Assembly: GCA_027318525.1 (NCBI GenBank) | Contig: DAHVPA010000060.1 | Location: 1 to 9,653, forward strand | Direction of reading: 5' to 3' | Source of the DNA: Candidatus Cloacimonadota bacterium | Lineage (GTDB): Bacteria; Cloacimonadota; Cloacimonadia; Cloacimonadales; Cloacimonadaceae | Length of the DNA: 9,653 bases | Shown here: in pieces, positions 1 to 6,535 of the stretch | How the letters are laid out: every line of letters starts with the position of its first letter | How positions within the stretch are numbered: position 1 is the stretch's first letter | Program-made: the position numbers and the translations under genes | Notes under the pieces: generated by a model | What the model was told of the DNA's origin: nothing | The model's input: only the letters and a program-made list of their open reading frames with translations | Database searches by the model: none

Positions 1-1
1 T

Positions 2-784
2 GTAACTGATTATGAAATCACTTCCAATGAGGAAGTCCGCTCTTTTACAACAGTACCCGCCCAATATTATACACAAGGTTTTGAAGACGGTATTATGCCA
101 AACGGCTGGACTGTTCTTAATATGGACGGAGGTATCAGAAGCTGGGAGGTGCAGCCCTGGAACCCTACCACCGGCACCTACGCTGCCTGTATTACTTATG
201 AAACTTCTGGACAGAATGATGATTGGCTGATTACGCCCCAATTGCTTGTGACTGATACAGAAGCAGACTTCTTCAGCTTTTCCCTCAGGAAAGTTTATTC
301 CAATAATCCGGAAGAATTTGAAGTGCTGGTGTCAACCACAGATACTCAACCGGCTTCCTTTACACTGATAGGCAGTGGCACCATATCCGGGCTGGCTGCT
401 GAACAGAAAACCTATAATCTGGACGCTTATGGCAATGCCCATATTTACGTTGCCATCCGTTACCGTGGAAACTACGAAGCCGGTATTTATCTGGATGATG
501 TGCAAAGCCCGTCATTGTATCTGCCGGTCACCGTATTGGATGCACCTATTGTAACTGCCACCCTGTCAAACGGATATTTTGAGCTGAACTGGGATGCTGT
601 TCCAGGTGCTGCCGAGTATCATGTTTATACTACAGATGATGTCGATTCCTGGCCTGTTTCTTACGAGACGGTCCCGGCACCGGCTAATAACTACAGTATC
701 AGCGTTGGTGCTACTGGTTATAGATTCTTTCTGGTAAAGGCTTATGCACCTGGTAGAAATTCTTTGAATACCCAAAACCGATAA
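2..784 (+). CDS. Surface/secreted protein, C-terminal part: choice-of-anchor J and fibronectin III-like domains
   Basis: This is the 3' end of a larger gene. The frame is open to the left edge with no stop, so the first in-frame ATG at 95 is internal. The first ~18 residues, ending in RSFTTVPA, look like the last strand of a preceding Ig/fibronectin-like repeat. Next comes a choice-of-anchor J (cleaved-adhesin type, jelly-roll) domain beginning at QGFEDGIMPNGW. It carries the usual W-x-V, DDWLITPQL and GIYLDDV elements and ends near base 525. A fibronectin type III-like module follows, with NWDAVPGAAEYHVY and ending FFLVKAY. The chain stops after a short polar tail (RNSLNTQNR) with no recognisable C-terminal sorting domain. 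Proteins of this design are exported and are thought to bind polysaccharide or proteins at the cell surface. The substrate cannot be read from the sequence, and the signal peptide would lie outside the window. It is probably unrelated to the hydrogenase locus. Confidence 0.85.
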   Translation, partial: VTDYEITSNEEVRSFTTVPAQYYTQGFEDGIMPNGWTVLNMDGGIRSWEVQPWNPTTGTYAACITYETSGQNDDWLITPQLLVTDTEADFFSFSLRKVYSNNPEEFEVLVSTTDTQPASFTLIGSGTISGLAAEQKTYNLDAYGNAHIYVAIRYRGNYEAGIYLDDVQSPSLYLPVTVLDAPIVTATLSNGYFELNWDAVPGAAEYHVYTTDDVDSWPVSYETVPAPANNYSISVGATGYRFFLVKAYAPGRNSLNTQNR

Positions 785-865
785 GCTGAGGAGCAAGAGC
801 AGACTCAATCCGCCCTTTGAAACAACTAAGAATAAGGTATTTAAGCTCTTTTCTTCCGGAGAGTC

Positions 866-897
866 TTCAGAGACTCTGCTGAGACTTAGTCTCTGAA
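866..897. repeat. Inverted repeat (perfect 10-bp stem, 12-nt loop)
   Basis: TTCAGAGACT (866-875) is the exact reverse complement of AGTCTCTGAA (888-897), with a 12-base loop between. An overlapping alternative hairpin, GAGTC (861-865) with GACTC (872-876), could compete with it. It lies about 80 bases after the stop of the surface-protein gene. There is no T-run after the stem on the + strand, only AAAACCCTC, so it is not a classical intrinsic terminator. It may be a transcript 3'-end stabilising structure. Confidence 0.55.
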
Positions 898-959
898 AAC
901 CCTCTTCAGATTCATTACGCAGAAACTGTAAGAGGTTTAGATCCATAAGACTTCGCTCC

Positions 960-997
960 ATCCAACTCATGGGTGAACAATATAGCTTCACCTGGAT
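960..997. repeat. Bulged inverted repeat
   Basis: The outer arms are ATCCA (960-964) and TGGAT (993-997). The inner arms are GGTGAA (972-977) and TTCACC (987-992), with a 9-base loop. The right-hand arms are contiguous, while the left-hand arms are split by a 7-base bulge, giving an 11-bp bulged stem. There is no T-tract. It could be chance or part of a structured untranslated RNA, and the sequence alone does not decide. Confidence 0.35.
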
Positions 998-1135
998 AAT
1001 GAGGTATTCTCCTTTTCCAGATTATTGTTGACGAATCAACCAATCCATCCATTCTGTGCTTAACCAAGCCAAGCAAATCATGAGCTTGTCAATAACTTGA
1101 AGACATGAAAACGATGCAATAAAGACGAGGTAAAA

Positions 1136-1981
1136 ATGAAAATATACATTTCGCTGGATATGGAAGGCATCCCCGGCACCTTTAACTGGAATCAGGAAAA
1201 GGAAAACCGGCAGCAGGTCAAAGCTTTGATGGCTGCGCATCTGCAAACTGTGGTGGAGACTATTAAAGACAGCCGTCAGAATCACCTGATAGACGAAATC
1301 CTGATTGCCGATTCACACTCCAACGGCGACAACATAGATTACAGCTTCACAGCTCTGGACGAAAGGATAAACCTGATTTCCGGCAACCCGCGCCCCTATT
1401 ACATGATGCCTGCCTTTTCAGAAGAATACGACCGCGTCTTCCTGATTGGTTACCATGCCGGAACCGGCGCTCTGAAAGGCAATATGGACCACAGCTATTC
1501 CAACCGCAGAATCCATAAAATCTGGCTGAACGGAAAACGCATGAACGAAGCTCTGATCAATGCCGCTTACGCAGGCTATCATAACGTTCCGGTCACTCTG
1601 GTAACGGGAGATAAAACCTTGTCTGAAGAGCTGATGGCACCGGACGCCATGCCCTGGGTCAGCTATGTTACAACCAAGGAAGCCATTGCCAAATTCGCCG
1701 CCAAAAACTACTCATCTCTGGTGGTAAGGGAAAAAACTGTGGAAGAGGTGCAAAAAGCACTGAGCAAAGAAAAAAACCAATATCCGCTTTATAAGTTTGA
1801 ACCTCCCATCACTCTTAAAATAGAATTCATTTCCACATCCATGGCTGATGTAGCATGCCTGATGCCGCATGTAAAGAGATTGGACGGCAGGACCATCGAA
1901 TATGCCGAAAATGAATACAGTGTAATGTTTGAAGCTATCATGGCTCTCGTAACGCTTGCATCAACTGCCGACCTGGCTTGA
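1136..1981 (+). CDS. M55 family D-aminopeptidase (DppA-like)
   Basis: A 281-residue protein of the M55 peptidase family, whose founding member, Bacillus DppA, is a zinc D-aminopeptidase that cleaves D-Ala-containing dipeptides and peptides. The diagnostic N-terminal SLDMEG is present (D8 and E10 as metal ligands). It is followed by ADSHSNG (H61), GYHAGTG (H107), MDHSYS (H119, at the position of the DppA nucleophilic histidine) and NEALINAAYAG (E138, probable last zinc ligand). The length matches the family and no signal peptide is seen, so a cytoplasmic role in peptide or peptidoglycan-fragment scavenging is likely. GAGG at 1127-1130, six bases before the ATG, supports the start. It is separated from the downstream cluster by 191 bases and is probably its own transcription unit. 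Exact substrate specificity is inferred only from the family. Confidence 0.88.
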   Translation: MKIYISLDMEGIPGTFNWNQEKENRQQVKALMAAHLQTVVETIKDSRQNHLIDEILIADSHSNGDNIDYSFTALDERINLISGNPRPYYMMPAFSEEYDRVFLIGYHAGTGALKGNMDHSYSNRRIHKIWLNGKRMNEALINAAYAGYHNVPVTLVTGDKTLSEELMAPDAMPWVSYVTTKEAIAKFAAKNYSSLVVREKTVEEVQKALSKEKNQYPLYKFEPPITLKIEFISTSMADVACLMPHVKRLDGRTIEYAENEYSVMFEAIMALVTLASTADLA

Positions 1982-2172
1982 CAAATCCTGTAGGAGCATT
2001 CAAAAAGCTTTACAGAAAGGGTTCCGATAGGCTTATACTATCTCCATATTTTTCTTGGGGTGAAAGAATCAAATCAGCCACTAATCCGGTATGAGTTAAA
2101 CCCTTAATTTTCCTTGACGATAAAGCCAATATCCAAAGTTATGCAAACAATATAGTAATTTGGTGAGATGAA
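1982..2172. promoter_or_regulatory. Leader/promoter region of the hydrogenase-type operon (weak signals)
   Basis: This is the only sizeable gap before the ten-gene array, so the operon promoter is expected here. Candidates are a good -10-like TATACT (2034-2039) without a clear -35, and a good -35-like TTGACG (2114-2119) followed at a too-long spacing of 20 bases by TATGCA (2140-2145). Neither is convincing alone. No terminator with a T-tract for the upstream peptidase gene is visible. GGTGAG at 2162-2167 is the ribosome site for the next gene. Confidence 0.3.
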
Positions 2173-2520
2173 ATGATACTAAAAGAGATTGTGACCTTAC
2201 TGGAAGCTGATGTTCTCACTTCCAACGCCGATCTGGATAAAGAAGTGCCTTGTGCTTTTGCTTCTGACCTGATCAGTGATATCCTCATGTGTACCAAGGA
2301 GCCGACTCTGCTTTTAACCGGACTGACCAATCCACAGGTGATCCGCCTTTCCGACATGATTGACCTTCTGGGAATTGTATTTGTCCGAGGTAAGGTCCCT
2401 CCCGCTGAACTTGTGCAAATGGCAGAGGAAAGAAATCTTGTGTTAATCAGCACCAAATTGACTATGTACCGTTCCAGCGGTATTTTATATAATACGGGAC
2501 TGAGAAGCTGTAAGATCTGA
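2173..2520 (+). CDS. DRTGG domain protein 1 (hydrogenase-cluster accessory)
   Basis: A 115-residue single-domain protein resembling the DRTGG family, a small alpha/beta fold found alone, beside CBS domains and in phosphotransacetylase-like and cobyrinate synthase-like proteins. It is frequently encoded near NADH-linked [FeFe] hydrogenase genes. The conserved core here runs from FASDLISDIL (about 29-40) through GIVFVRGKVPP to the end motif SSGILY. No membrane segment or metal motif is visible. GGTGAG lies five bases before the ATG. An earlier ATG at 2168 is out of frame and meets a stop after two codons, so 2173 is the start. It opens the operon, with one base between its stop and the next ATG. 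Its biochemical function is unknown; a ligand-sensing or regulatory role is inferred. It is paralogous to the protein at 4298-4642. Confidence 0.75.
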   Translation: MILKEIVTLLEADVLTSNADLDKEVPCAFASDLISDILMCTKEPTLLLTGLTNPQVIRLSDMIDLLGIVFVRGKVPPAELVQMAEERNLVLISTKLTMYRSSGILYNTGLRSCKI

Positions 2521-2521
2521 A

Positions 2522-3013
2522 ATGGCTGAATACTGGAATATTTCTCCCGGATTGGAAGCAAAAGCCAAGGCTTTTCTCTCCGCAAAACCAGAAGCTGATG
2601 TCAACCTTGATTTTGAAATTGGAGTCAAGGACTTCGTCAATGCCGGCAAAGGCAGTGCAGAAGTCAAAAACGTGCTCAAGCGGCTGGGTGTTGACCCTGT
2701 CGTCCTGCGCAGAATCGCTGTGGCATCCTATGAAGCGGAAATCAATGTTACCGCCCATTCCAACGGCGGCATCATGCACAGTTACGTATATGCCGACCTG
2801 GTTTATATCAGGTTTGAAGATAAAGGACCCGGGATTGCCGATATAGAGCAAGCCATGGTTCCCGGCTGGTCCACTGCAGATGAACTGGTGCGGGAAATGG
2901 GTTTCGGGGCTGGACTGGGATTGCCCAATATCCAGAAGAACTCTGACCTGCTACATATTGAATCAGTTGCAGGCGGTTCCACCACTTTGGAAATAATAAT
3001 TTATTACGCATAA
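2522..3013 (+). CDS. Anti-sigma/Ser-kinase-like HATPase protein 1
   Basis: A 163-residue GHKL/HATPase-fold protein of the anti-sigma regulatory factor (RsbW-like) kind. The ATP-binding boxes are legible: an N-box E71-x3-N75 within SYEAEINVTAHS, a G1 box DKGPGI (100-105), and a G2 box GFGAGLGLPN (127-136). The first ~45 residues form a separate segment with no recognised motif. There is no phospho-accepting histidine domain and no membrane segment, so it is not a classical sensor kinase. It starts one base after the preceding stop. The only in-frame ATG after an upstream stop at 2501 is 2522, and no good Shine-Dalgarno is seen, suggesting translational coupling. Proteins like this could phosphorylate serines or bind a partner in an ATP-dependent way. 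Its place beside the hydrogenase-like gene suggests it acts with that protein, but its target is unknown. Confidence 0.82.
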   Translation: MAEYWNISPGLEAKAKAFLSAKPEADVNLDFEIGVKDFVNAGKGSAEVKNVLKRLGVDPVVLRRIAVASYEAEINVTAHSNGGIMHSYVYADLVYIRFEDKGPGIADIEQAMVPGWSTADELVREMGFGAGLGLPNIQKNSDLLHIESVAGGSTTLEIIIYYA

Positions 3014-3018
3014 GAAAA

Positions 3019-4296
3019 ATGGCTGTTACAGACAAAAGATACTATCACGCTATTCAAATTGTGCCGGATAACTGCACAGGATGCACATCCTGCGTAAAAG
3101 TATGTCCGACCGAGGCTATCCGTGTCCGTAACGGTAAAGCACATATCGATGCCACCCGTTGCGTGGATTGCGGTGAATGTGTCGCAATCTGCCGTTTTCA
3201 TGCCATTCTGCCTAAAAGCGACCCTCTGGACATTATACATAAATTTAAGTATAAAGTGGCAATCCTTTCTTCTGCCTATGCCGGACAATTCACAGAAGAC
3301 ATACCCTATCCCACAGCCAAGAAAGCTTTGCTGGAACTTGGTTTTGACGAAGTGGCGGAAGAAGCATTTGTCACTGATTTTATGATTTCGCTGATCCGGG
3401 ATTATATCAGGCAACACCGGGAAATCCGTCCCATTCTTTCCAGCAACTGCCCGGCAGTGGTCAGACTAATCCAGGTCAAGTATCCATCCCTGTTGCCCAA
3501 TCTGCTGCATCAGGAAGCGCCCATGAGCATCCTGACCCGTTTTCTGCGGGAAAAATATATGGCTGAGAAAGGGTTGAGTGATACGGATATCGGAATTTTC
3601 CTGATTGTCCCATGCGTGGCGCATGTCACAGCAGTGCATCAACCGGAAGGGGCATACAAGCATTTGCAGGATGGAGCTTTTTCAATAGGCATGATTTATG
3701 GCAAAATCAGAGAACGGCTCCGTAAAATGAATGACGAAAACCCAGTGATCGACACCTATGAACAAGGTCTGACCTGGGCGTTGGCAGGCGTGGAAGCTGA
3801 AATGGTCGATACTAATGATATCCGGGCTCTTTCCGTCAATGGAATGCCTAACGTTCTGGAAATCCTTTCCAAGGTTGAAGACCATTACCTGGACCAATAT
3901 GATTATATAGTGTTGCGGAGCTGCACCAATGGATGCGTGGGCGGCTGCCTGAATGTGGAAAATCCCTTTGTCGCAATGTCCCGCATTAAGAAACTCATCA
4001 AGAATGCCTCCAAACAGGATATCGATGTAAGCGAACTGAAAAGCCTCTATAAAGAAGGTGAATTCGATGTCGTGCCCTTGGAACCGCGCTCCATCATGCA
4101 ACTGGACCAGGATATCAAACAGGCTATCCAGAAAATGAAGAAGTTAAATGAAATCCTGGTTTTGCTTCCGGGCTTGAATTGCAGCGCCTGCGGCTCACCA
4201 ACCTGCTATGCATTGGCAGAGGATATAGTGAGCGATAAAGCTTCCATCGACGATTGCGTCGTCCTTCTGAAAAGACATCAGAAAGAAGAGGATTGA
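3019..4296 (+). CDS. [FeFe]-hydrogenase-like iron-sulfur protein with altered H-cluster motifs
   Basis: A 425-residue protein in three parts. Residues 15-60 carry two [4Fe-4S] ferredoxin motifs (C19-C22-C25-C29 and C48-C51-C54-C58). Residues 78-375 match the large-subunit C-terminal domain of [FeFe] hydrogenases. Residues 385-415 form a CxxCx4C...C iron-sulfur domain (C388, C391, C396, C413). The four cysteines that hold the H-cluster cubane are all present: C144 in SSNCPAVVRLIQ, C199 in IVPCVAH, and C302 and C306 in RSCTNGCVGGC. The proton-relay cysteine of TSCCP is asparagine, the lysine of the PCxxK motif is histidine, and the GGGQ tail is replaced, with an extra C310. Catalytic H2 turnover is therefore doubtful, and a redox/H2-sensing or accessory role is more likely. 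It begins five bases after the HATPase stop without a clear Shine-Dalgarno. Confidence 0.85.
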   Translation: MAVTDKRYYHAIQIVPDNCTGCTSCVKVCPTEAIRVRNGKAHIDATRCVDCGECVAICRFHAILPKSDPLDIIHKFKYKVAILSSAYAGQFTEDIPYPTAKKALLELGFDEVAEEAFVTDFMISLIRDYIRQHREIRPILSSNCPAVVRLIQVKYPSLLPNLLHQEAPMSILTRFLREKYMAEKGLSDTDIGIFLIVPCVAHVTAVHQPEGAYKHLQDGAFSIGMIYGKIRERLRKMNDENPVIDTYEQGLTWALAGVEAEMVDTNDIRALSVNGMPNVLEILSKVEDHYLDQYDYIVLRSCTNGCVGGCLNVENPFVAMSRIKKLIKNASKQDIDVSELKSLYKEGEFDVVPLEPRSIMQLDQDIKQAIQKMKKLNEILVLLPGLNCSACGSPTCYALAEDIVSDKASIDDCVVLLKRHQKEED

Positions 4297-4297
4297 A

Positions 4298-4642
4298 ATG
4301 ACCATAAAATTAAATGACTTTTTAGAAAAAGTTAATGCAGAAATTCTGACACCTGATATCGATATTTCCGGCATAGAAATCAACAACGGATACGTTTCAG
4401 ATATGCTGAGCGATGTCATGGGCACAGCCAAGGAAGGACAGGTCTGGATCACTATCATGCGGCATATGAATACTGTCGCAGTAGCCTCCATGACCAGCAT
4501 CCCCTGCGTCCTCTTTGCCAAGGGACTCAAACCTGATGCAGCGGTAATCGAACGCGCTTGTCAGGAAGAAGTCTGTCTGGCAGTAAGTGACTTGCAGGTC
4601 TTTGAGCTGGCAGGCATACTTTACCGGATGCTGAATCTCTGA
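4298..4642 (+). CDS. DRTGG domain protein 2 (hydrogenase-cluster accessory)
   Basis: A 114-residue single-domain protein, recognisably a diverged paralogue of the operon's first gene. Both share an SD-x-x-SD motif (here VSDMLSDVM, about 33-41), a central VLFAKG versus VFVRGK strand-turn, a helix, then a C-terminal GILY. DRTGG proteins are small, soluble and of unresolved function, and often sit beside NADH-linked hydrogenase genes. The start is one base after the preceding stop. AGAGG at 4287-4291, inside the end of the upstream gene, lies six bases before the ATG and fixes the start. The family-naming DRTGG pentapeptide is not literally visible in either copy, so the assignment rests on the overall pattern and gene context. 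Confidence 0.75.
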   Translation: MTIKLNDFLEKVNAEILTPDIDISGIEINNGYVSDMLSDVMGTAKEGQVWITIMRHMNTVAVASMTSIPCVLFAKGLKPDAAVIERACQEEVCLAVSDLQVFELAGILYRMLNL

Positions 4643-4701
4643 GACCACAGTTTCACACACCCGGCTACAGTGTATAAATAGAGATCTTTACAGGATAGAA
4701 G

Positions 4702-5439
4702 ATGCGCAGTTACAAGGCAGACTTGCACATTCATTCAGTGCTGTCTCCCTGCGGAGGATTGGAGATGTCTCCCTCCTCTTTGGTCAGGCGCATCAAAGAA
4801 CTAAATATAGAGTGGATAGCCATCACAGATCACAATTCCCTTGCCAACTGCCAGGCTTATGCCGAGTTAGCTGAACAAAACGGGATTGCCTTCACATATG
4901 GAACCGAGATTCAAACTGCTGAGGAAATACATCTGCTGGCTTACTTCGATGACAGGACAAGGGCAATGAATTTTGACAAACTGCTATATGCTGCACTGCC
5001 TGAAATCGAAAATGATGCTGATTTCTTTGGAGACCAGGTCGTTATTGATGCTGATGAGAACATTGTCCGGGTCGAACAGAAGGCTCTGAGCAATTCAGTG
5101 ATCTGGAGTTTGGAAGAAGCGGTCGAGAATGTTTCAACCTATGCAGGGATATGCGTTCCGGCTCATATTGATGCTGCAGTAAACAGCATCCTGGGTCAGC
5201 TTGGCTTTCTTCCGGATTTTCCGGATTTTCCTCTTTTGGGGATAACCTCAGGATTAATCCTGGAAGATTACCTCAGACAGCACCCGGATTTAACGGGACG
5301 CTCGTTTCTTAGAGCGTCTGATGCACACTATTTAAGCGATCTGGGTTGCGGCAGTTCCAGAATCACGGTTCGTGAACCCAAGGCTGCAGAACTGATGATG
5401 GCAGCCCGAAAACAAGATAATAGAATTATTACTATATAA
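4702..5439 (+). CDS. PHP-family metal-dependent phosphoesterase
   Basis: A 245-residue PHP (polymerase and histidinol phosphatase) domain protein. The metal-binding motifs are intact and in order: DLHIHS (D7, H9, H11), ITDHNS (D43, H44), GTEI (E69), EIHLLAYF (H77), VPAHID (H155) and SDAH (D207, H209). Members hydrolyse phosphomonoesters or nucleotide phosphoesters with two or three metal ions. Nothing here reveals the substrate. PHP genes recur beside NuoE/NuoF-type hydrogenase genes, so a role opposite the two ATP-binding proteins, for example as a phosphatase, is an inference. CAGGAT at 4691-4696 supports the start. It follows a 59-base gap, the largest inside the array, where no terminator or promoter is evident. 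A 9-base tandem repeat at 5212-5229 encodes PDFPDF. Confidence 0.85.
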   Translation: MRSYKADLHIHSVLSPCGGLEMSPSSLVRRIKELNIEWIAITDHNSLANCQAYAELAEQNGIAFTYGTEIQTAEEIHLLAYFDDRTRAMNFDKLLYAALPEIENDADFFGDQVVIDADENIVRVEQKALSNSVIWSLEEAVENVSTYAGICVPAHIDAAVNSILGQLGFLPDFPDFPLLGITSGLILEDYLRQHPDLTGRSFLRASDAHYLSDLGCGSSRITVREPKAAELMMAARKQDNRIITI

Positions 5440-5460
5440 AAAAAACATCAAGGAGGAACG

Positions 5461-5952
5461 ATGGCACCAGACATTACTACCAACAAGGCTCCCTACGAGC
5501 GCTTGCGTGCCGTTATCCAGGAAAAAAAGGATTTGCAGAATCCATTGATTGAGATTCTGAGAATCGCACAGGAAATCTTTGGTTACCTGCCAATGGAAGT
5601 GCAGGAATTTATCTCCAATGAGATGAACATCCCTGTCAGCAAAATCTATGGCGTAGTAACCTTCTACAATTTCTTCACCATGAAACCCAGAGGCAAGCAC
5701 ACTCTCAATGTCTGTCTCGGCACTGCCTGTTATGTCAAAGGCGCTGCCCGGATAGTTTCATTGCTGGAGGAAATCCTCGGAATCAAAATGGGCGAAACCA
5801 CGCCTGACCGACTGTTTACTCTTAGTGCTGTCAGGTGCGTCGGGGCATGTTCTCTGGCACCAGTTTTTGTAATCGGCGAAGACACTTTTGGCAGGCTGGA
5901 ATCAAAGCAGCAGATTGCTGATATCATCAAAAAGTATCAGCAGGCTAACTAA
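5461..5952 (+). CDS. NuoE/HydC-type [2Fe-2S] subunit, copy 1
   Basis: A 163-residue homologue of the 24-kDa subunit of complex I, known as HydC or HndA in NADH-linked [FeFe] hydrogenases. After an N-terminal helical bundle (about 12-60) and the IYGVVTFYNFF motif comes the thioredoxin-like domain with its [2Fe-2S] ligands in the family spacing: C85-x4-C90 and C126-x3-C130. It relays electrons near the flavin subunit and needs a NuoF partner, which is encoded three genes downstream at 6916. It is full length and intact. The Shine-Dalgarno AGGAGG (5451-5456) lies four bases before the ATG. A HATPase gene and an HndB-type gene lie between it and NuoF, an arrangement also known from other fermentative anaerobes. 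Confidence 0.92.
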   Translation: MAPDITTNKAPYERLRAVIQEKKDLQNPLIEILRIAQEIFGYLPMEVQEFISNEMNIPVSKIYGVVTFYNFFTMKPRGKHTLNVCLGTACYVKGAARIVSLLEEILGIKMGETTPDRLFTLSAVRCVGACSLAPVFVIGEDTFGRLESKQQIADIIKKYQQAN

Positions 5953-5965
5953 GCGGATTTCCCTT

Positions 5966-6535
5966 ATGCAGGATATTTCCTTACATCTGCTGGATATCAT
6001 CGAAAACTCAGTCAGGGCAGGTGCAAAATGCATCAGGCTCCGGATAATCAATGATGCACAGCAGAACGTGATAAGATTCATCATTGAAGACGACGGTTGC
6101 GGCATGGATGTTGACACCTTGGCTATGGCTCAGGATCCCTTCTATACATCAAAAGTAGAAAGGGTCAAGAAAGTCGGTTTGGGCATACCATTGTTTAAAC
6201 AGAACGCTGAGTTATGCAACGGCAGTTTTTCATTAACCAGTGAGCCGGGACTCGGCACTGTGCTGACAGCAGATTTTGAACTCGATAATATTGACCGCTT
6301 ACCCTTGGGAAACCTAAAGGATACTCTTTTGGGAGCCATTATCGGACATCAGGATATTGACTTTCACGTCAACCTGATCAAACGCGATAAAGGCAAAGAA
6401 CAATCCTTTCACTTCGACACACAAGCTATAAAGGAAGAATTGGGTGACATCCCACTCACCTATCCGGATGTTATTGAATACATAGAACAAAGTTTAATTG
6501 AAGGAATACAAAATACAAATATGGAGGATGTCTGA
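5966..6535 (+). CDS. HATPase-fold ATP-binding protein 2
   Basis: A 189-residue protein with a GHKL ATP-binding domain in its first ~105 residues and an ~80-residue C-terminal extension of unknown fold. The N-box is D10-x3-N14 in LLDIIENSVRAGA, the G1 box is DDGCGM (42-47), and the G2 box is KKVGLGIPLF (68-77). It lacks a dimerisation/phosphohistidine domain and membrane segments. I chose the ATG at 5966 rather than the more upstream in-frame ATG at 5888, because the latter lies inside the NuoE gene and adds 26 residues of no family character. Relatives typically begin with an M-x-D-x-SLH-x-LDI pattern, exactly as here. The ribosome site (GCGGA, 5953-5957) is weak. The gene ends in a TGATG overlap with the next. 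It may be an ATP-dependent regulator or maturation partner of the hydrogenase; its function is not established. Confidence 0.82.
   Translation: MQDISLHLLDIIENSVRAGAKCIRLRIINDAQQNVIRFIIEDDGCGMDVDTLAMAQDPFYTSKVERVKKVGLGIPLFKQNAELCNGSFSLTSEPGLGTVLTADFELDNIDRLPLGNLKDTLLGAIIGHQDIDFHVNLIKRDKGKEQSFHFDTQAIKEELGDIPLTYPDVIEYIEQSLIEGIQNTNMEDV
6523..6527 (+). promoter_or_regulatory. Ribosome binding site inside the preceding gene
   Basis: GGAGG lies seven bases before the ATG at 6535, within the last codons of the HATPase gene. With the one-base TGATG stop/start overlap it indicates translational coupling and fixes the start of the HndB-type gene. Confidence 0.7.

Larger units (their letters stand above)
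785..1135. other. Non-coding gap with two inverted repeats
   Basis: These 351 bases separate the surface-protein gene from the peptidase gene. I find no convincing coding frame on either strand: the open frames here lack family-like sequence or a ribosome site. No tRNA or IS ends are seen. The stretch holds two stem-loops (866-897 and 960-997), listed separately. A TTGAAG (1097-1102) and TAAAGA (1120-1125) pair, 17 bases apart, resembles a sigma-70 promoter, but transcription would begin almost at the ATG at 1136, so it is not called. Confidence 0.6.

Noticed and set aside
12..230. 72-codon + strand open frame at the left edge
   Set aside because: Out of frame with the surface-protein gene, whose choice-of-anchor J signature is clear in the other frame across the same bases.
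866..897. Intrinsic terminator for the surface-protein gene
   Set aside because: The stem is good but is not GC-rich and no T-run follows on the + strand, so it is recorded only as an inverted repeat.
566..991. 141-codon open frame on the minus strand overlapping the surface gene end and the gap
   Set aside because: Low-complexity leucine/serine-rich translation, no family resemblance, and it runs antisense through the clearly coding fibronectin-like domain.
3019..4296. Calling this protein the catalytic HydA hydrogenase subunit
   Set aside because: The proton-relay cysteine, the L2 lysine and the GGGQ segment are all replaced, so only a hydrogenase-like designation is supportable.
5212..5229. 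9-base tandem repeat CCGGATTTT in the PHP gene
   Set aside because: Only two units, in frame (PDF PDF), away from metal ligands; probably a neutral micro-duplication.
5888..5965. N-terminal extension of HATPase 2 starting at 5888
   Set aside because: The extra 26 codons overlap the NuoE-type gene, look compositionally unlike the protein, and the family start motif begins at the ATG at 5966.
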